Below are positions 59,021 through 64,000 of a stretch of 64,000 nucleotides of DNA, one piece after another. Source of the stretch: Eonycteris spelaea (Eukaryota > Chordata > Mammalia > Chiroptera > Pteropodidae); NCBI GenBank assembly GCA_003508835.1, contig PUFA01000072.1:620001-684000 (forward strand), given 5' to 3'. The position numbers and the translations under genes are program-made. A model generated the notes under the pieces. The model saw only the letters and a program-made list of their open reading frames with translations. It did not search any database and was not told where the DNA came from. The stretch's first letter is position 1; the number at the start of each line of letters is the position of its first letter.

Positions 59021-60085
59021 AAAATAAATAAATAAACATTTAGGGTCGTTTGCCCTGTTTAATAGTTTTATCTAGAAAATAGTCTAAACAAACCAAAATT
59101 AATAAGATTCAAAGAGGAAGAGTGTTCTAACAGAGTTACATTATTGCCAGCTCTCATTCCATACCCTAAAGCTAGGCATCTGAAAACTCCCCTCTACAAC
59201 TGGAAAGATCTCCTAAGAGTTGTTTCTTTTAACTTAGGCCCTAAGTGAGTTAGTTTAAAGAAGGCAGTAATTTAGAAGGGAAGCAAGGGAAAGAAAGTGT
59301 AGGTAGGAGAGATTCAAATATTTCCACTTTCCAGAGATGGGGTCCTATGAGAAAAGGTTCCTTAGATTTTTGTGCACCTGCCCTGACTTGGGAATCTTTT
59401 TCTCCAGTTGAGGACTGACAATGACATGTGTCATTGATGGCAAAAAGTGGATCTAGTTTTCTCATCTACTTCCATGGGACCATTTTTCCCCACACTTTGG
59501 CCCTCTGGACCCCCCACAATGAGAGGTCATTCTTAGAATTATGGAAAACGTCTCATACCATCTTAACCTCCAATTCATATTTAACTTTAAAGCAGTAGTC
59601 AAAATTTTTTGGATAAAAACTGACAAGCACATTTTAAAAAATTAGAATACCTTCAGGCTTGCTATATACTCTGCAATTCGACGTGTACTTTATCAGTCCT
59701 ACTACCGTTACCCATAGCCATGCCAAGTATATTAAAACTGCTTGTGTCCTGAAGGTATTTGAGTGTGCAGCCTCTGCTGTGGATTACTGGGAGTCGTTAC
59801 GATCTTTAGGAGGTGGCAAAGAAGGACTGGAGAATGGGAGAAAGAAATTTTCCTTACACTCTCCCTATTAAAACATAAATTTCAGGGAATTTACAGACTT
59901 CTAAAAGAGCATGTATCAGAGAACCTTAGATCAGGTTCCTGATTTACATCTTTTGTTAGCTTACATATGCTACACTTTGAAATATCATTTGTTATTAAGT
60001 ACTATGGTTTAGCTATACCAGGAGGAAGCATTATACTTGATCCAATAATTGAGATTAATTACAGTACTCTAACCCCATCTTCTTT
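59021..60085. other. Intronic DNA, no gene seen
   Basis: Nothing recognisable. Confidence 0.5.
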
Positions 60086-60089
60086 ACCA

Positions 60090-60700
60090 CTATTTCTTTT
60101 GCCTGTTATTTCTTTTAATTCTCTTGTCTTTTCATACCCATAGTTATTTTTGTATGCTGGATTTAATATTTTTAAGTATTCGTAGAAATAATCTGAAGAT
60201 TCCCTCCCCCGCCCCCCCCCCCCCCGAGGCTTTTTTTGCTTCTGCCACCTGGGACAAGTTCAATCCAAGTTCAGGGTTTGAGGTTTTCCAGTCTAATGAG
60301 ACAATACAAATAGGACTGCAAGGCCTAGTTTCCTTCTGATTTATCTTTACTCCTAGGGTATAGTTCTTACAAGTCTCAACCAAAAGTGCAGGGTGTTTTA
60401 GTAGAATTTCCACTCTTGGCAGATCCTAGGTTCCAACTTTTGTTCCCCTGACCTCATGAGACAGTCAAAAGCACAGCTCATTTGCTCAAGCCTTTCTTCC
60501 GTGTTAAATGCTGAAGTGGCCCTTCACGCCACGCAAGATCTCCATTCTGGATTTTCTTTTCTCTGTTCTTGTCTTGATAATTTATCACCACCTTGTAAGT
60601 CTTTAATGATTTTTAAAAGGTTTTTAAAATATATTTTGTCCAGTTTTTATTAGTTGTCATCAGCTGGGGGGTGTCCAGTTACTGAAAGGTTCCTGTCACC
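60090..60700 (-). mobile_element. L1M 3' UTR, antisense
   Basis: 'tttttaaaaggtttttaaaatatattttgtccagtttttattagttgtcatcagctggggggtg' at the right, preceded by pyrimidine-rich sequence with 'ccaaaagtgcagggtg', fits an L1M 3' UTR read in antisense. It contains a 14-C run at 60212-60225. Confidence 0.5.
60202..60225. repeat. Poly-C tract
   Basis: C-rich run with 14 consecutive C; prone to length error in sequencing. Confidence 0.9.
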
Positions 60701-61950
60701 ATCGTTTTCTTTGGAGAAAAGAAATTCTAGCATTTGTGTTTTAGGTTGCATGTACATCTTAAGGTACATAAAAAAAGCATCTTTATTTCAATGGTCTGTG
60801 GTCCTCGTGAAGCTAGATAGGAACAGACCGTACACGAAAACAGTCTTAGAACACTACCTCCTTGGACAAACCAGTCCCCTTAAATTCTGAGAGGTATATA
60901 TTAGAATTTGAAATGATATTATTAACCAGTTGATGACTTGAAATATAAAGAAGTTCTCTTTCAAGCAGGCTTTTAGAATTTGTTCATGCTCCATGTCGTT
61001 AGCAAGTTGTCTCTGGTTTGAAACTCAGTGTCAATAAAATCAATATTCTGCATTAAAATTTTGACAAATTTCACCTCTTGTGGTTATGATATTACTCATG
61101 ATTCTGAATCGCTGAAAAACTTTCCTTCCTGCTCCTGATCTCCATCTGGCATTATTTGACCTATTACAATTAGATTGTGGAGGGAAATTAAATGTCTGCT
61201 TCATTTAGCCATGAATCCCCAATGTATTTTATAGATCATTGAGGTAGATTTAGGATTATTATGTTTTCTGCTTTTATCTTACCTTCTACAATAGCCTTAA
61301 TAGTTAAATTATAACTGTAAGTAGAGAAGCTGATGTTTATATTGCTGCTAGAAAAAAATTTTATTAGGGAGTAGGAGTCATTATGCAAAATGATTGGAGA
61401 ATTTCTTTTAACATTTGAATAAGATCATGAGACAAGCTTACTACCGTCTGGCTTTCTGTTGTTTGGCTCTGTTACAAACAAATTTTAAGGAAATTTTCTT
61501 ATCTGCTAGTTAATGTTTTATTAAAGCCACATAATACATTTTTGCATTATACCACAAGATGCCTACTGTATATATTAAAGACTTATTCTTCTATTAATCC
61601 ATGTGAATTATTTTTGATATTATAAAAAAGGCTACCCTTAAAATCTAAAAGTATTATTTGTTTTATATAAATAATTTTTCTATTTATTAGTCTTAATGTG
61701 AAAGAACACTGGTTAGAATTTATTTGTATACATGTAAAACTTCCATTACAATCAAGAGCATAAAATACGGATGCAATTTTCTGGTACCTTACTAGAGCAA
61801 GGATGCTTATTTTCCTAGTTAAAATTTATTCTAGACAATGAATTTGCTACTACAACATACGCCTTATCTGTTCCCTCACCAAGTAACATTTTTTAAATAA
61901 TGACGCAGATGATATGGTATTTGCCCTACAGAGAAGAAAGAAAGAATTGA
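60701..61950. other. Intronic DNA, no gene seen
   Basis: Unclassified AT-rich sequence. Confidence 0.5.
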
Positions 61951-61954
61951 ACTA

Positions 61955-62447
61955 CAGTAGTCCTCCCCTTATCCACAGGGGATAGTTCCAAGATCCCCAG
62001 TGGATGCCTGAAACTGCATAGTGCCAAAAGCTATATATACTATATTTTTTCTTATACAGACATGCATATATATCTATAATAAATTTTGCGACTTCTCTTT
62101 GGCACATCCAAATTGCCAGCTTTTCTACTCTTGTGCTTTGGGGCCATTATTAAGTAGGTTACTTGAACACAAGCACTACAATACCACAACAGTCGGTCTG
62201 ATAACTGAGATGCCCGCTAAAGGACTAATGAGCAGGGAACGTATACAGCGTGGATGTGCTGGACAAAGAGATGCGTCACGTCCTTGGCGAAATGGTGCAA
62301 GATTTTATGCTACTCAGAACTGCATGCAATTTAAAACTTACGAGTTGTTTATTTTTGGAATTTTCTACTTAATATTTTCGGACCGCTATTGATCCTGAGC
62401 AGCTGAAACTACTGGAAAGCAAAACGTCAGACGAAGGGGGACTGCTG
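61955..62447 (+). mobile_element. Tigger/TcMar-type DNA transposon (nonautonomous)
   Basis: The left end CAGTAGTCCTCCCCTTATCC and the right end GGGGGACTGCTG are inverted repeats of each other, allowing a few changes. A TA precedes the left end, as expected for Tc/mariner insertion, though the right-hand TA has decayed. Internal phrases 'agatccccagtggatgcctgaaactgcatagtgccaaa', 'gcgtggatgtgctggacaaagagatg' and 'attttcggaccgc' match the mammalian Tigger-derived family. No transposase frame. The 123-residue frame at 62021-62392 is read through this element and is not a gene. Confidence 0.85.
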
Positions 62448-63425
62448 GATGGCGGGATCACCAACACACATTTCCAATGGAAGTTTCTTGAATCATAGTT
62501 ATTCCTTACCCATTTCTTCTCAAATATCCAAACAACAAAAAATGAACACTGAAAGTATCGAAAACACCATTTGGATAATTTGCTACATTTCTTCTCTTAT
62601 GCTTACCACTGTATCCACAGTGCTGAGTGTAGTGAGGACTACACAGTAAATGTTCATTCAGTTTGTGTTGACTGAAATGAGTAAAATGTATCCAAGAAGT
62701 CAGAGGAAGAGAAAATGAAAAATTTAGTGTGTTATAAATATATGTAAGTGACATATTTTTCTTTCTATTAAGAATAGCTCACTCTCTAATTTACTACAAA
62801 GGGGCTCGTGCACTTGAACAGATGGGACTGTGGTTTTTTAATCCCTGTTAATAAAGTGCAGCAGGTCCTTGAAGAATGTAATTTGTTCAACATCATTCAT
62901 TATAATGGTGAGTTGCCATAGGAACTTAACTCTTGTTTATATCAAGTAGACAATGGTAAAATTGGTTTCATTGTGTGTGTAGTTTTGCTTATAGTGCAAA
63001 ACCTATAGGATGTAAGGACTTACTGTAATTTCACTATAATGTCAAGAATTGGGAAGTGGTATTTTCTTTCATAGGTTTTTGATTTGTTGTATCTTATTTG
63101 TTCTGAATTTCTGCTAAACTTTCTCCTTTCATGAGAAAAAGGCTACATACAAGGCCAGTATGATTAGCACATGGGAAGGGGCATAAAACTACACTGAATG
63201 AGAATTCTGCTAAGGCAGCCAACTGAGATCAATCAGCTGTGAGTGAACTGTAGTATATGTAATTAGAAGACATAATAAGAATAAAAGAATGAGGATTTCA
63301 GGAAAATACTACTAGCCATGTGACTGATGTATTCTTAAAGATCAGGAAAAAGGAAAGAAAGAAAGAATAAACTTAACACTATCTTTTGAGAAACTGATTA
63401 TATATACTATAGCCAGAACATATAA
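62448..63425. other. Intronic DNA, partly old DNA-transposon-like
   Basis: 62860-63030 ('gtgcagcaggtccttgaagaatg...gccataggaacttaactc...caaaacctatag') resembles an old mammalian MITE that I cannot name. The rest is unclassified. Confidence 0.35.
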
Positions 63426-63429
63426 GAAA

Positions 63430-63905
63430 ACAGAACTCTTGACCTCCAGTCTTCAGCGCTAGCTCAGGAAGTCAGCCTACTATCTACAAGTCAAGACTTG
63501 TGGGAAGTGAGACTACCGTGTCCAGCAGCCAGTCCAGGAAGCCAGCAATAACCCCTCTAACAACTGGAACAAAATGACCAGGGCTCGATTATTAACTGGC
63601 AGCTTCCCTAGTATTGTCTTCACTTCCAACTTAGGACCAACCACAAAGAGCTAAATATGCACCCCTGTCCAATCACGTAGGACACCTGGCTGCTAGTAGC
63701 TCACCTTCAGCTTCTTCATGAGTGCCTGCAGTAGGCAAACCCGAAGCCTTTCCTTTTTTCCCCACTGTAAAGCTTTTCTGTTCTGCCTGCTTTTGCGTCC
63801 GTGTCAAGTGCAGGTAATGGCGGCTGACTCCTTCGCTCTGTAGCAAGCTCTGAATAGCCTTTGCTTTCTCTTATGTGGGTGAATTCATTTATTTCCATAC
63901 GTTTG
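63430..63905 (+). mobile_element. Possible solo ERV1-type LTR
   Basis: GC-richer block ending like an R-U5 region: 'ccactgtaaagcttttctgttctgcctgcttttgcgtccgtgtcaagtgcagg', then 'gtagcaagctctgaatagcctttgctttctcttatgtgggtgaattcatttatttcca'. AATAGC stands where AATAAA would be expected. No primer-binding site or gag follows before the window end, so a solo LTR is favoured. The left boundary is uncertain. Confidence 0.5.
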
Positions 63906-64000
63906 TCACATAACGTAATTGCAGTATTCTAATGTACAACATGTATGACTTCCATGTTTGAACACAAAATAATATTACAAAAGAAATGCTTTTGTTGATA

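Noticed and set aside
62021..62392. 123-residue open frame on the + strand
   Set aside because: It lies entirely inside the Tigger-type element bounded by inverted repeats at 61955 and 62447 and has no transposase similarity.
62912..62925. GTTGCCATAGGAAC, a perfect RFX X-box match
   Set aside because: It sits in a stretch that resembles an old MITE, so the match is probably part of the repeat consensus; a half-match at 48061 is weaker still. Only the site at 25676 is kept.

Overview
This is vertebrate, almost certainly placental-mammal, nuclear DNA. It is AT-rich, has no long open reading frames, and carries many decayed MIR and L2 copies, several L1M-type LINE remnants, hAT/Tigger DNA-transposon fossils, ERV-L pol relics and a spliced-mRNA (processed) vimentin pseudogene. 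I recognise no primate Alu, rodent B1/B2, carnivore CAN-SINE, ruminant Bov-tA, pig PRE-1, cetacean CHR or horse ERE copies. The youngest-looking L1 3' ends (about 7.5 and 22.3 kb) resemble L1s of laurasiatherian mammals. I therefore favour a laurasiatherian with little recent SINE activity, but the species is not determined.

The host gene is TANC2 (a postsynaptic ankyrin/TPR scaffold), read on the + strand. Two coding exons can be supported: 13210-13392 and 49429-49539. They are separated by a 36-kb intron, with at least 13 kb and 14 kb of further intron on either side. Both exons are phase 1 to phase 1 and join in frame. The first contains a nested in-phase 5' splice site. The second is a skippable 111-nt cassette with a roughly 100-nt pyrimidine tract upstream and two TGCATG (RBFOX-type) motifs just downstream, the layout expected of a neurally regulated exon.

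Layout: 0-2.5 kb, intron with an antisense ERV-L pol relic; 2.7-6.0 kb, antisense L1M; 6.15-7.04 kb, an antisense C2H2 zinc-finger pseudogene with its ~84-nt finger period still visible; 7.4-11.2 kb, L1/L2 remnants and a diverged direct duplication flanking an antisense L1M; 13.2 kb, TANC2 exon; 14-24.5 kb, MIR/L2/L1 and LTR-like relics; 25.6-26.35 kb, a repeat-free, GC-richer island with CArG box, RFX X-box, TATA-like sequence and a good splice donor (candidate internal promoter); 32.28-32.70 kb, a local 165-bp duplication; 35.0-36.7 kb, vimentin processed pseudogene; 37.6-39 and 43.8-46.4 kb, antisense L1; 40.35 kb, a candidate recursive splice site; 49.4 kb, TANC2 cassette exon; 51-64 kb, MIR, hAT, MaLR-like, L1M and Tigger relics and a possible solo ERV LTR.

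I found no RNA gene, CRISPR array or self-contained novel system. The strongest leads concern how TANC2 may be spliced and transcribed from within this interval. All family assignments were made by eye from remembered consensus patterns, without database searches.
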